A DNA stretch of 64,000 nucleotides from Pseudomonas promysalinigenes (GCF_014269025.2 NZ_CP077094.1:3038001-3102000), one strand, 5' to 3'; shown: positions 47,352 through 56,859, numbered from the stretch's first letter. A program made the numbers and translations. Notes: a model not told the origin generated them from the sequence alone.

Positions 47352-47426
47352 TGTTTGATCGTTTTGCCTGCCGTGGTGCCCAACATTTGCTGCATCTCCA
47401 CCTGCCATTCCCTTGAGGTTCCAATC

Positions 47427-47819
47427 ATGCGTCTGACTCTGCCTTCCATTGCCTTGGGCCTGCTGTTGTGCCAAAGCGCTTTCGCCGGTGACGGTACCAG
47501 CGCCATTGGCGGAGGCCTGGGCGGCGTTCTGGGCAACGTTGTCGGCCAGCAACTTGGCGGGCGCACCGGCGCAGCCATAGGCGCCGGTGTTGGCGGCGCT
47601 GCAGGGAGTGCTGTGGCTGCCAAGAAAAGCAATCGTACCCAAGCAGCAATAGGGGGCGGGCTCGGTTCGGCAGGCGGCTCGCTGCTGGGCGGGGCTGTCG
47701 GCGGCTCTACCGGCTCTACCGTCGGTGCGGGCCTTGGGGGTGCAGCCGGGGGAGCCCTGGGCAACCACTTGGGTGACGAGAGCGGCAGAAAAAAGCACCG
47801 CCATCACCGTCGTCACTGA
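47427..47819 (+). CDS. Glycine-zipper protein
   Basis: 130 residues with a signal peptide ending in AFA. The mature part is almost all glycine-zipper repeats (IGGGLGGVLGNVVGQQLGG, IGAGVGGAAGSAV and so on) and ends in a basic His/Arg/Lys tail. Such proteins can insert in membranes and often sit in the outer membrane; no specific role is known here. Confidence 0.72.
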   Translation: MRLTLPSIALGLLLCQSAFAGDGTSAIGGGLGGVLGNVVGQQLGGRTGAAIGAGVGGAAGSAVAAKKSNRTQAAIGGGLGSAGGSLLGGAVGGSTGSTVGAGLGGAAGGALGNHLGDESGRKKHRHHRRH

Positions 47820-47835
47820 ATGACACCAGGAATCA

Positions 47836-47858
47836 GGGCCGCTAGTTGCGGCCCTTTT
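47836..47858 (+). terminator. Rho-independent terminator
   Basis: GGGCCGC-TAGTT-GCGGCCC followed by TTTT. Confidence 0.85.
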
Positions 47859-47964
47859 CATCACGCCCAATGACGCCCACCCTGCAGTACATCAACACCT
47901 CTTCACAACAAGCTGCCACACTGACTGCCTTGCGTGCCACTTGAGTGAAGGAACACCCTGCCCT

Positions 47965-49794
47965 ATGAACCAGGAACTGCTCTGGGTCCTCGGCCTGCTG
48001 GCCATTGTCGTAACGCTCTTCATCATCAACCGCCCTCGCATGGACGTCGTTGCCCTGTTGGTGATCCTCGCCCTCCCCTTGACGGGCATCCTCACCATCG
48101 AGCAGGCCCTGGCAGGCTTCAGCGACCCCAATGTGGTACTCATTGCCGCGCTTTTCGTGATAGGCGAAGGGTTGGTGCGCACTGGCATCGCCTACCGCAT
48201 TGGCGAGTGGATGAGCGAGCGGGCCGGTAACAGCGAGGCCCGCCTCTTGGTCCTGTTGATGATCTCGGTGGCTGGGCTGGGCTCGGTGATGAGCTCGACC
48301 GGTGTGGTGGCGATCTTCATCCCGGTGGTTCTGAGTATCGCCGCGCGCCTGAAGATTTCCCCTGGTCGATTGATGATGCCGCTGAGCTTTGCCGGGCTGA
48401 TCAGCGGGATGCTCAGCCTCGTCGCCACACCGCCGAACGTTGTGGTGCATAGCGAGTTGATACGCCATGGCGCAGCGGGGTTCAGCTTCTTCAGTTTCAC
48501 GCCGTTCGGGCTGGTAGTGTTGCTGCTGGGAATTGCCTACATGCTACTGACCCGCCACTGGCTTAATGGCGAAGTGCGCAAGGACGGTCGGGTGGAGAGC
48601 CGCCGTACGTTGCTCGACCTGGTACTCGACTACAAACTCAATGGCCGCGAACGACGCCTGCGTATCCGCCCACACTCACCCCTGATCGGCCACACGCTCG
48701 GGGAACTGGAGTTGCGAACACGCCACGGCGCCAATGTGATCGGCATCGAACGCCAACACAAGTTCACCACCCGGGTGATCGCCGCCGACTCGGCCACGGT
48801 GTTGCAACAGGGCGATGTGCTGCTACTGGACCTGTTCGCCAACCACGACAATCTGCGCAGCCTGTGCCAGACCATGCAGTTGGAGCCACTGCATTTCAAA
48901 GCGGCTTACTTCATAGATCAATCCCAAGAGCTGGGCATGGCCGAAGTGTCGCTGCCCCCAGGCTCGCAATTGATCGGCAAGACAATCCTGGGGCTAACCT
49001 TTCGCAGCCGCTACGGCCTCAACGTGGTGGGCCTGCGCCGCGAACAAGCGGCGATCGAAGCGCAGTTGGTGGAAGAGAAGTTGCGCATGGGCGACACGCT
49101 GCTGGTGGTCGGACCATGGAAGGCCGTGCGCCAGTTACAAGGCCAGCCCAAGGACTTTCTGGTGTTGAGCCTGCCCGCCGAAATCGACCAGGTGGCACCA
49201 GCCCGCGCCCGAGCACCTTACGCCCTGCTGAGCCTGGCTGTGATGGTCGGGCTCATGGTCAGCGGCGTCGTACCCAATGTCATTGCCGCGTTGATCGGCT
49301 GTTTGCTGATGGGCGCCGGGCGATGCATCGACATGACCAGTGCCTACCGCGCCATTCATTGGCAGAGCCTGGTGCTGATCGTTGGCATGCTGCCATTTGC
49401 ACAGGCGCTTCAAAAAACGGGCGGCATCGACTTGGCGGTCAGTGCGCTAGTCCACCTGCTAGGCGGGGCCGGGCCGCTGGCGATTTTGGCCTGCCTTTTC
49501 TTGGTGACGGCGGTCATCGGCCTGTTCATTTCCAATACCGCCACCGCCGTGCTGATGGCGCCGGTTGCGATCAGCACGGCCACGCAACTGGGCATGTCAC
49601 CTTATCCGTTCGCGATGACCGTGGCCCTGGCGGCATCGGCAGCGTTCATGACCCCCGTGTCATCGCCGGTCAACACCTTGGTGCTTGGGCCTGGCCAGTA
49701 TCGCTTTGGCGACTTCGTGAAAATCGGCGTACCCTTCACGCTGTTGGTGATGCTGGTGACGGTGATCATGGTGCCCTGGTTTTTCGGCCTTTAG
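47965..49794 (+). CDS. SLC13-family permease with TrkA-C domains
   Basis: 609 residues. Membrane helices occur at about 5-200 and 410-605, with SLC13/CitM-ArsB-like DPNVVLIAALFVIGEGLVRTG and the mirror SNTATAVLMAPVAISTATQLG. Two regulator-like TrkA-C (RCK-C) domains (about 220-390) lie between the halves. Family members move sulfate or di- and tricarboxylates with Na+; the RCK-C inserts may sense nucleotide or ion. Ligand unknown. ATG at 47965 is preferred to a TTG upstream. Confidence 0.83.
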   Translation: MNQELLWVLGLLAIVVTLFIINRPRMDVVALLVILALPLTGILTIEQALAGFSDPNVVLIAALFVIGEGLVRTGIAYRIGEWMSERAGNSEARLLVLLMISVAGLGSVMSSTGVVAIFIPVVLSIAARLKISPGRLMMPLSFAGLISGMLSLVATPPNVVVHSELIRHGAAGFSFFSFTPFGLVVLLLGIAYMLLTRHWLNGEVRKDGRVESRRTLLDLVLDYKLNGRERRLRIRPHSPLIGHTLGELELRTRHGANVIGIERQHKFTTRVIAADSATVLQQGDVLLLDLFANHDNLRSLCQTMQLEPLHFKAAYFIDQSQELGMAEVSLPPGSQLIGKTILGLTFRSRYGLNVVGLRREQAAIEAQLVEEKLRMGDTLLVVGPWKAVRQLQGQPKDFLVLSLPAEIDQVAPARARAPYALLSLAVMVGLMVSGVVPNVIAALIGCLLMGAGRCIDMTSAYRAIHWQSLVLIVGMLPFAQALQKTGGIDLAVSALVHLLGGAGPLAILACLFLVTAVIGLFISNTATAVLMAPVAISTATQLGMSPYPFAMTVALAASAAFMTPVSSPVNTLVLGPGQYRFGDFVKIGVPFTLLVMLVTVIMVPWFFGL

Positions 49795-49946
49795 GTGGTC
49801 TGGCGAACGTCGATGGGCAGCAGGCACCCACCTACGCCTTTTGGCACATTGACATCAAGCGCCCCAAGCCAACACACTGACACGCCAATACCCCAGGTGC
49901 TTAATGTCGCTGTCCTGGATTTCGTTTCCGCTTGTCGGTCGAGCCT

Positions 49947-51356
49947 ATGGTTGTTCCAGCACACTTGCGCTTTCTGTCGCCCCTGGCCCTGTTCGGGCTC
50001 TCCCTCGCCCTAAGCCTGGCAGGCATTCTGGCTCGACCGATCGAATCGTTGTCGCTGTTCTGGCCGGTCAATGCAGTACTGGCTGGCGTGCTTTTGCGCT
50101 ACCCACGCCTGGCCAGCCCTGTGGGCTTAGCTTTGGTATGGGTAGCGATGGTCGCGGCGGACCTTGTGTGCGGCAGTGCCTGGGGGCCAGCGCTGTGGTT
50201 CAACCTGTGCAACCTTGCAGTGATAGTAACCGTCTGGTGGTTGCTATCGCGCCCGCCACGCGCACATCGGCGAATGCGCACGCCCCATGGGGTGCTCAGT
50301 GTGTTCGGCGCCTGTGCGGCTGGCGCGGTGATGGCCGCCAGCCTTGCCTGTGTGATGGCTACGCCATGGTTTGAGCAATCACTACGAGCCACTTGGCTTG
50401 CCTGGTTCAGCGAACAGTTCTCGACTGGCGTTCTGGTGCTGCCGATCCTGCTCACCGCGCCCTCGGCCCGAGCCTTGTTACGCAGCGGCGCCAAACCAAT
50501 CCGCCTTGCTCCACTGTTATTGCTGCTGGCCTCGCTGGGATTGAGTATCGCGTTCGGCGGGCCAGGCGCCATCGCTTTTCCGATTGCCGCATTGCTCTGG
50601 TGTGCCTGGACCTACTCGCCCTTCATGGTGTCGTTGCTGACACTCACCGCAGGCAGCACACTGATCGTGGCCGTGGCGCAGAGCCTCATGCACTTCAGCG
50701 TGCCGCAAAGCGAGCCAGGGGTAACCACCTTGATGTCGGCTCGCCTGGGCATTGCCATGCTGGTCCTAGGGCCGCTGGTGGTGGCCTGCGTCAGCCAGGC
50801 CAACCGCAGCTTGCTGGCGCGCCTGGCACATCAGGCGACAATCGATCACCTCACCGGCCTGCTCAGCCGCAGCGCGTTCAGCCACCGCGCCAATACCTTG
50901 CTCGACAGCCGCCAGCAGCATTCCCAATGGCTGCCGTTGACCTTGATGATGCTCGACATCGATCACTTCAAGTCGATCAACGACAGTCACGGCCACGCCG
51001 TGGGTGACCAAGCGCTACGCCTGGTCGCGCGCACGCTGCAGGATCAGCTGAACGCTGATGCACTGCTGGCCCGCCTGGGGGGCGAAGAATTCGTGGTGGT
51101 GCTGCCTGGGCTGGCGCCGCAGCAGGCCATATTCACCGCCGAACGCTTACGCCGGGCGGTGCAGGACCTGCAGCTGGCCCAAGGCAATGCCCGCTTGCAG
51201 GTCACCGTCAGCATCGGCCTTGCAGGCTGCACCCCAGAGCAACCGGCGCCCACCCTGGACGAGTTGCTGGCCCGTGCCGACCAGGCGCTCTATCGTGCCA
51301 AGGCGCAGGGCCGCAACCGTGTCGAGCAGGAACAGGTGCAGCGCCAGGTGATCTGA
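49947..51356 (+). CDS. MASE1-type membrane diguanylate cyclase
   Basis: 469 residues. An N-terminal region with about eight helices (MASE1 sensor type), then a GGDEF domain from about residue 300: DHLTGLLSRSAF, LDIDHFKSINDSHGHAVGDQAL, and RLGGEEFVVVLPG, which has an active GG(D/E)EF. The inhibitory I-site (RxxD five residues upstream) reads LNAD, so product inhibition should be weak. It makes c-di-GMP in response to an unknown membrane signal. The ATG at 49947 is chosen over the earlier TTG. Confidence 0.88.
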   Translation: MVVPAHLRFLSPLALFGLSLALSLAGILARPIESLSLFWPVNAVLAGVLLRYPRLASPVGLALVWVAMVAADLVCGSAWGPALWFNLCNLAVIVTVWWLLSRPPRAHRRMRTPHGVLSVFGACAAGAVMAASLACVMATPWFEQSLRATWLAWFSEQFSTGVLVLPILLTAPSARALLRSGAKPIRLAPLLLLLASLGLSIAFGGPGAIAFPIAALLWCAWTYSPFMVSLLTLTAGSTLIVAVAQSLMHFSVPQSEPGVTTLMSARLGIAMLVLGPLVVACVSQANRSLLARLAHQATIDHLTGLLSRSAFSHRANTLLDSRQQHSQWLPLTLMMLDIDHFKSINDSHGHAVGDQALRLVARTLQDQLNADALLARLGGEEFVVVLPGLAPQQAIFTAERLRRAVQDLQLAQGNARLQVTVSIGLAGCTPEQPAPTLDELLARADQALYRAKAQGRNRVEQEQVQRQVI

Positions 51357-51357
51357 G

Positions 51358-52113
51358 TCAGTTCAGCAGGTCCCAGGACAGCTTGGCGATCAACACGCAC
51401 AGCAATACCAGGAACAACACCCGCACGAACCCTGCCCCTTTGCGCACAGCCAACCAGGTACCGGTCAATGCGCCGAGGATGTTGCACACTGCCATCGGCA
51501 GGGCAATGGCATACAGAACATTGCCCGAAGGCACGAAAAATACCAGAGCGGCCAGATTGGTAGCGATGTTGACGACCTTCGCCGAGGCCGAGGCGTGCAG
51601 GAAATCAAGCGCGAAGAAACGGATGAACAGGAAGATCAGGAAACTACCCGTGCCAGGCCCGAACAGGCCGTCGTAAAAACCAATCGCCCCGCCAATCACT
51701 ACAGCCAGGCACTGCTCACGCCGGCCGATCTTCGCGGGCTTGTGCAGAGTGCCGAAGTCCTTCTTGCAAAACGTGTATATCGCCATCAGCACGATCAGTA
51801 CCAGCACCGCAGGGCGCATCAAGCTGGGGGGCACCAGCGAAACCGTAGCCGCCCCGGCGAACGACATAACGAAGGCACTCAGCGCCGCTGGCACGATCAG
51901 GCCCCAGTCCAAGGTCACCTTGCGGATGAATGAGCGTGCGGCGAAGGCCGTACCGCACACCGAAGCCAGCTTGTTGCTACCCAGCAAAGCTGCAGGTTGC
52001 GCTGAGGGCAGTACGTTGAACAGCGCCGGAATCTGTATCAACCCGCCACCCCCGACGGCAGCATCGATCAGTCCGGCCGCGAACGCGAACAAGGAAAGTA
52101 CGGCGATATCCAT
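51358..52113 (-). CDS. TSUP-family (TauE/SafE) transporter
   Basis: 251 residues, eight helices, with the characteristic N-terminal AAGLIDAAVGGGGLIQIPAL and the internal repeat GGAIGFYDGLFGPGTGSFLIF. Such proteins export sulfite, sulfoacetate or related organosulfur anions. It converges with the cyclase gene, one base apart. A LysR gene divergent on the other side may control it. Confidence 0.85.
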   Translation of the reverse strand: MDIAVLSLFAFAAGLIDAAVGGGGLIQIPALFNVLPSAQPAALLGSNKLASVCGTAFAARSFIRKVTLDWGLIVPAALSAFVMSFAGAATVSLVPPSLMRPAVLVLIVLMAIYTFCKKDFGTLHKPAKIGRREQCLAVVIGGAIGFYDGLFGPGTGSFLIFLFIRFFALDFLHASASAKVVNIATNLAALVFFVPSGNVLYAIALPMAVCNILGALTGTWLAVRKGAGFVRVLFLVLLCVLIAKLSWDLLN

Positions 52114-52215
52114 GATGATACGGTTCCTGGCAGTGAAAGCAGGCTGCAAGGCTAACCAAAACGGCGTCCCTGTGTTGAAATGCCATGTTGCGAAAACTGC
52201 AATCAGGAGCCCTCA

Positions 52216-53136
52216 ATGGCATTGGACATGCTGCGCGAAATCCAGGCGTTCGTCAGTGTCGCGCACAAGCGTAGTTTCGTTGCAGCCGCACGTGCCTTAG
52301 GCCGCTCACCCAGCGCGGTGACTCGCGCTGTGCAAACCCTGGAGGATAACAGCGGGTGTAAGCTGCTCAACCGCAACGCTAGCGCCGTTACCCTCACCGA
52401 AGCCGGGGAGCGGTTACTGCCCCACGCAGAGCGCTTGCTGGATGTGCAACGCGATGCCGCAGAGGAATTGGCCGCCCTGAGCGGCAGCGCCGAGGGCTGG
52501 GTGCGCTTCGCCGCGCCCCAACTGCTGGGTGAGCACGTGTTGCCTGGCGTACTGGCCCGGTTCAGCCAGCGGCATCCGCGGGTGACCCTCGATGTGCACT
52601 ACAGCGATGCGGCAATGGACCCGTTACAGGGCAAGTTAGACTTCGTGATCCGTGGCGCCTTCCCCCAATCGAGCGAACTGGTTGGCTACCCGTTATGGCG
52701 ATACCGCCGCCATCTGTATGCCAGCCCCACCTATGTCGCGCGTGCTGGCATGCCCGAGCAACCGGAACAGTTGCAGGCGCACGCTTTGATCTTGCATACC
52801 GCACCACGCATCCTCAAAGCCTGGCACTTTTGCCGCGATGACCAGATCATCAGCCTGCGCCCTCACCCGCGTCTGCGTTTGGGGTCCGGTGACGCGGTCT
52901 ACCACAGCGCATTGGCCGGCGCCGGCATTGCACGCCTGGCAGACTGGGTGGCAGAAAACCAGGTCAAAGCTGGCCGCCTGGTGCGGGTATGCCCGGATTA
53001 CCGGCTAACCTCAAGCACCGGACAGGACCCGCAGATGCACGCCGTTTATCCTTCGGGCGAGTTGCCCGCCCGAGTGCGCGAACTGCTGCATGCCTTACGC
53101 AAAGCTGGGGAAGGTGCCCCCGATCGAAAGGATTAA
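52216..53136 (+). CDS. LysR-type transcriptional regulator
   Basis: 306 residues. LREIQAFVSVAHKRSFVAAARALGRSPSAVTRAVQTLEDN winged helix, followed by the substrate-binding domain (EGWVRFAAPQLLGEHVLPGVLARFSQRHP). It is divergent from the TSUP gene with a 102-base gap, the standard arrangement for a regulator with its transporter. Confidence 0.88.
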   Translation: MALDMLREIQAFVSVAHKRSFVAAARALGRSPSAVTRAVQTLEDNSGCKLLNRNASAVTLTEAGERLLPHAERLLDVQRDAAEELAALSGSAEGWVRFAAPQLLGEHVLPGVLARFSQRHPRVTLDVHYSDAAMDPLQGKLDFVIRGAFPQSSELVGYPLWRYRRHLYASPTYVARAGMPEQPEQLQAHALILHTAPRILKAWHFCRDDQIISLRPHPRLRLGSGDAVYHSALAGAGIARLADWVAENQVKAGRLVRVCPDYRLTSSTGQDPQMHAVYPSGELPARVRELLHALRKAGEGAPDRKD

Positions 53137-53172
53137 GCGCTGTTCAAATTCTGCTCAATTTAACAGAGGCCT

Positions 53173-53238
53173 GAGGAAATCTGGCTTTCAGAATGTTATC
53201 CACAGACCTACCCACGTTTTTTGTGGACAGATTTCCTC
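53173..53238. repeat. Nested inverted repeats with DnaA-box sequence
   Basis: Outer perfect 11-bp repeat GAGGAAATCTG (53173-53183) and CAGATTTCCTC (53228-53238). Inside it TCCACA and TGTGGA form a second pair, and TTATCCACA (53196-53204) equals the DnaA-box consensus. It lies between the LysR gene and a small unknown gene. Confidence 0.8.
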
Positions 53239-53252
53239 GCGCAATGAAGGAC

Positions 53253-53447
53253 TTATCGCACGTTTAACAGGGCAGCATTCGCCGCCTTAACCATCTCGAT
53301 CCATTCCTGCGCGCTGATCATCCCAGTGCGCTCCAGAGCCTCGGCACACCGCAGTGCCTGATCGTACTGATCTTCATCGAGGAAACCTTCGCTCAGATAA
53401 CGGCTGCGCCACTCCAGCATTGGCGAAGTGGTTTTTTTGCATTCCAT
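53253..53447 (-). CDS. Small unknown protein
   Basis: 64 residues, helical and acidic (RSRYLSEGFLDEDQYDQALRCAEAL), with WIEMVKAANAALL at the end. Possibly a member of a small Pseudomonas-only family. The ribosome site is weak. Confidence 0.5.
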   Translation of the reverse strand: MECKKTTSPMLEWRSRYLSEGFLDEDQYDQALRCAEALERTGMISAQEWIEMVKAANAALLNVR

Positions 53448-53619
53448 CGATGTTCTGACTCCCGAGGCAAAATACCAGGTCGCGACCGCGACCCATTCTG
53501 ACGCAGCGCAGACTACACGAGGCTTTTGCAGGAGAGAACGGTATCCACCTACCATTAGTCAGCTTGGGAGGTGCTTGGCCCATCAATGCAGGTTAGATGG
53601 GCCGGCGGGGCTGAGCGGC

Positions 53620-53703
53620 TTAGCCGGGCGGGATGGTACCGAGCAAACCAACCAGCAGGGTCAGCAACAGAAAGCCACTTAGAAATAGCGCAAGCTTGCC
53701 CAT
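53620..53703 (-). CDS. Possible 27-residue membrane peptide
   Basis: A frame from ATG at 53703 to TAA at 53620 encodes a strongly hydrophobic peptide (GKLALFLSGFLLLTLLVGLLG) with an AGAGG site about 5 bases upstream. Length and look fit small single-span membrane peptides that regulate larger partners. No family is recognised. Confidence 0.4.
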   Translation of the reverse strand: MGKLALFLSGFLLLTLLVGLLGTIPPG

Positions 53704-53945
53704 TTGAACCTCTTCAGTGTGGTGGAGCAGATGAAACTATTGTCTGCTCCAGGCTGATACGGTTACAGATGCAGGTTACTTGAAAAAAAGCAGATCAGAT
53801 GTTCCTAGGCCTGATCCTGGCAGACAGATCGCGAGCCTATAGGCCAGAACGCGCAGCCATCGAGGCTGCACAGCAACTTGTCACATTGAGCTTCATCTCG
53901 CCCACCCACAGTAGCCCGCTCAACCATCCCACTGAGGCTACTATC

Positions 53946-55859
53946 GTGTTGCAACGCCTGTTCTGCCCGTTTTCACTGCTGACCCTGGCCGTTTCCGCCG
54001 CCCATGCCGCCAGCCCGCTGGATACGCCACGCCTGGTCGGCATGGACAATTTTCGAGACATAGCCGGCGGCACCAGCGCCTACGCCACAAGCCACGACGG
54101 CACCCTGCGCGGCGCGGTGTTTTATCGCTCCAACGCCCTGACCCCAACAGCTGACGACCTCGCCACGCTCGACGGCTTGAGCATCGAGCATGTCTTCGAT
54201 CTGCGCACACCCAGTGAAATCGCCAGCACACCCGACACCCTGCCTGCCGGCGCGAGCTACACCAACATCGATATCATCGGCAACACCAGTTCCGGCTCGA
54301 ATATCGTCGACATGTCGTTCACCAGCGCTGCCCAGGCGCTGGCCATGATGCAGCAGACCAACCGCGCCTTCGTCAACGACGCCGGTATGCGCCGGCAATT
54401 CAGCGTGCTGTTCAACGAGCTGGCCAGCGCCGAGGGTGCCACGCTGTTTCACTGCACCGCTGGCAAGGACCGCACTGGGTGGGCCGCCGCCGTGCTGCTG
54501 AGCATCGCCGGTGTCGACGACGCAACCATCATGAGCAACTACCTGGCAACAAACGACTACACCGCTGAACGTGTGAAAGCGACACTGGCCAGTATGCCGT
54601 CAGGCATGGCCCAGATTTACGCACCGCTGTTGGGGGTCGAGGCAAGCTACCTGCAAGCGGGCCTCGATGAGGTCGCAAATACCTACGCCAGCATGGACAA
54701 CTACTTGAAACAGGGCCTGGGGCTTTCGCAAGCAACCATCTATGTGCTGCGAGGCAAGATGGTGCGCTACAGCATGCTGCCAGGCGAAGCCGGCCTGAGG
54801 GGCAACGCTGCCGCCGGCGCGCAATTGCTACATCAGTTGCAGGACAGCTCGTTGTCAGGCACCTACAGCGCCTACAACTATTACCTGCAGTCCGCGATCG
54901 ATGCGGGAACACTGGGCGGCGTCGAATCGTCGGTAGGGGGTCAAGTGCATGCCGATGCCGCCAGCTACCTGCTGCGCCAGGGCTCTATGATTGAGCGAGC
55001 CGCCGCGCCCTTTACCGACGCCAGCGACCTCAAGATTGGCCAGTCGCGCCTTTGGAGTACTGCGCTGGTTGGCTACCTGGGCACCGAGCGTTCCGCCCAA
55101 GCTGCCAGCAGCAACGAACACAGCCGAGGCACGATGATTGGCATGACTCAGCGCTTTTCCGAGCAGTTTGGGGGCCATGCCGGTTTTGGCTACAGCCAGG
55201 GGACCATCGGTTCTGCCGGCGGCGAGGCTGACAGCGATCTGACATTTGTTAGCCTGGGTGCGCGCTTTGCACCCAATGGCTTGGATCATGGTCTGTTCAT
55301 CGATGCCGATGCCAGCGCTGGCTGGCTCGATTACACGAGTAAACGCGAGATTGGTGGGGGCCTGGGGACGGCCAAGGGCAACACCCACGGCACGCTAACG
55401 GGCGCCAGCCTGGCACTGGGGTATCGCCTGCCGTTTGGCGGCCTTGTTCTGGAACCAAGCCTTGGCCTACAGGGCAGCCGCTTGCAGCTCAACGGATTTG
55501 CCGAGCGAGGCAGCGACCTTGCCATGCAGGTGAACGACGTGAAGCAAACCAGCAGCACCGCCGTCACCCGCCTCAAAGCGTCCTTTGCACCAATGGCCCT
55601 GGGAGGCTGGCAGTTACTGCCAGGGGTGGAGTTGGGTTACGCGCATGCCTTGGGCGGCCACAAGCTCGAAAGCGAAAGCCGTTTGCAGGGCCTGGCGGTC
55701 GCACAGCGGGCGGCCTTTGCCAACCGCGATCAATTCACTGGCGCGCTCGAGCTGGTAGCGAAACAAGGCGCGATGAGCATCGGGGCAGATATTGCCGCCA
55801 TAGGCGGCGGGAACAGCCGAGGTGTCAGTGGCAACCTAAAAGCCAGTTACGCCTTCTGA
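53946..55859 (+). CDS. Tyrosine/dual-specificity phosphatase-autotransporter fusion
   Basis: 637 residues from a GTG with GAGG upstream; a signal peptide (FCPFSLLTLAVSAAHA) follows at once, supporting this start over the earlier ATG at 53799. Residues ~25-300 form a PTP-like domain: NFRDIAGG, FYRSNALTP, VFDLRTPSEI and the active-site loop HCTAGKDRTG with nucleophile Cys170. The C-terminal ~260 residues are an autotransporter beta domain (repeated amphipathic strands, aromatic end AYAF). It would show or release a phosphatase at the cell surface. Phosphatases of this type often act on phosphoinositides or phosphotyrosine; the partner is unknown. Confidence 0.88.
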   Translation: MLQRLFCPFSLLTLAVSAAHAASPLDTPRLVGMDNFRDIAGGTSAYATSHDGTLRGAVFYRSNALTPTADDLATLDGLSIEHVFDLRTPSEIASTPDTLPAGASYTNIDIIGNTSSGSNIVDMSFTSAAQALAMMQQTNRAFVNDAGMRRQFSVLFNELASAEGATLFHCTAGKDRTGWAAAVLLSIAGVDDATIMSNYLATNDYTAERVKATLASMPSGMAQIYAPLLGVEASYLQAGLDEVANTYASMDNYLKQGLGLSQATIYVLRGKMVRYSMLPGEAGLRGNAAAGAQLLHQLQDSSLSGTYSAYNYYLQSAIDAGTLGGVESSVGGQVHADAASYLLRQGSMIERAAAPFTDASDLKIGQSRLWSTALVGYLGTERSAQAASSNEHSRGTMIGMTQRFSEQFGGHAGFGYSQGTIGSAGGEADSDLTFVSLGARFAPNGLDHGLFIDADASAGWLDYTSKREIGGGLGTAKGNTHGTLTGASLALGYRLPFGGLVLEPSLGLQGSRLQLNGFAERGSDLAMQVNDVKQTSSTAVTRLKASFAPMALGGWQLLPGVELGYAHALGGHKLESESRLQGLAVAQRAAFANRDQFTGALELVAKQGAMSIGADIAAIGGGNSRGVSGNLKASYAF

Positions 55860-55890
55860 CGCTTGAACGGGGCCACGGTGTAGCCCCAGC

Positions 55891-56859
55891 CTAGCGGCGC
55901 CGAACCATTGCCGGCGTGACACCGAATGCCTGCTGGAAGTATCGGGCAAACCGTCCGGCATTGCTGAAGCCATGTTGCAGAGCAACCTGCGCCACCGACC
56001 CACCCTCGCCACGTGCCAGCACTTCACGCGCCTGCTCCAGCCGCACCTGACGCTGAAACGCTATGATAGAAACGCCGGCAAAACGCCGAAAGCCATCCTG
56101 CAGAGCTCGCAGGCTGACATTGGCCAGTGTCGCCAATTCACTGCCGCTAAGCTGTTGAGCGGGGTGCTCGCGCAGGTAAGCCATTGCCCGTTTCACATGC
56201 CGAGGCGCGATCGCCGGCACAGGCCTGCTCATCGCCTGGCTGTAGTTGTGCGGCCAGGTTTCGAGCAACGCATCGACCAACATTTCTTTCAAGCGCGCCG
56301 GTAGCAGCACACCAGTGTTGATCAAAGGGTCGAACTGCGTTCCGGTGGCGAACGACAGCAATGCACTGACGCCTTTAAACGCCGGCTTGTTCAGTTCGAC
56401 CTGATCTGCGAAACGAATCGGGGTGGGCAGAGGCCGATCAAGCAGCGTCGACAGGCGCTGAGTCACTGCGCTGCGACAAATCGACAAACCGCAGTGAGCG
56501 TGGCCTTCGCCGATGCGTATTGAGCGAATGTCCAGCTTGTCCACTGCCAGGCCCACCTGACCCGTGCCAATCGATTGGCTCCGGTGATCGAAGATGATCT
56601 TGCCCGCTGTGGGTAGCACGAAGGTTATTTCGTCCTGAGGCGCCGGCAACCTGATGGTGAAGTCACCTTTGTACTGCATGCGCCGCACACTCAAGCCATC
56701 GAACCGCCCGTAGACGCCAGCGATGCAGATGCCTTCGCCCAGCGGTTGCATATCGGCGTAGAGGTTCCCGTAGAGCCGCATGAATAGCGCGGCGAACTCA
56801 TCGCTGGACATGTCACTGGAGCGCAGCAGAAACGGCTTGCCAGTCGCGCCGAAATTCAC
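55891..56859 (-). CDS. AraC-family transcriptional regulator
   Basis: 322 residues. An N-terminal AraC-like ligand domain, then two helix-turn-helix motifs: AMAYLREHPAQQLSGSELATLANVSLRALQDGFRRFAG and QVALQHGFSNAGRFARYFQQAFGVTP. It converges with the phosphatase-autotransporter gene (31 bases apart), and may or may not regulate it. Confidence 0.88.
   Translation of the reverse strand: MNFGATGKPFLLRSSDMSSDEFAALFMRLYGNLYADMQPLGEGICIAGVYGRFDGLSVRRMQYKGDFTIRLPAPQDEITFVLPTAGKIIFDHRSQSIGTGQVGLAVDKLDIRSIRIGEGHAHCGLSICRSAVTQRLSTLLDRPLPTPIRFADQVELNKPAFKGVSALLSFATGTQFDPLINTGVLLPARLKEMLVDALLETWPHNYSQAMSRPVPAIAPRHVKRAMAYLREHPAQQLSGSELATLANVSLRALQDGFRRFAGVSIIAFQRQVRLEQAREVLARGEGGSVAQVALQHGFSNAGRFARYFQQAFGVTPAMVRRR

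Noticed and set aside
48864..49880. 338-codon open frame within the SLC13 permease
   Set aside because: Out-of-frame reading inside the permease; Arg/Pro/Gly-rich, no motif.
53196..53204. Replication origin from the DnaA box
   Set aside because: A single perfect box without AT-rich unwinding region or dnaA/parAB neighbours does not support an origin.
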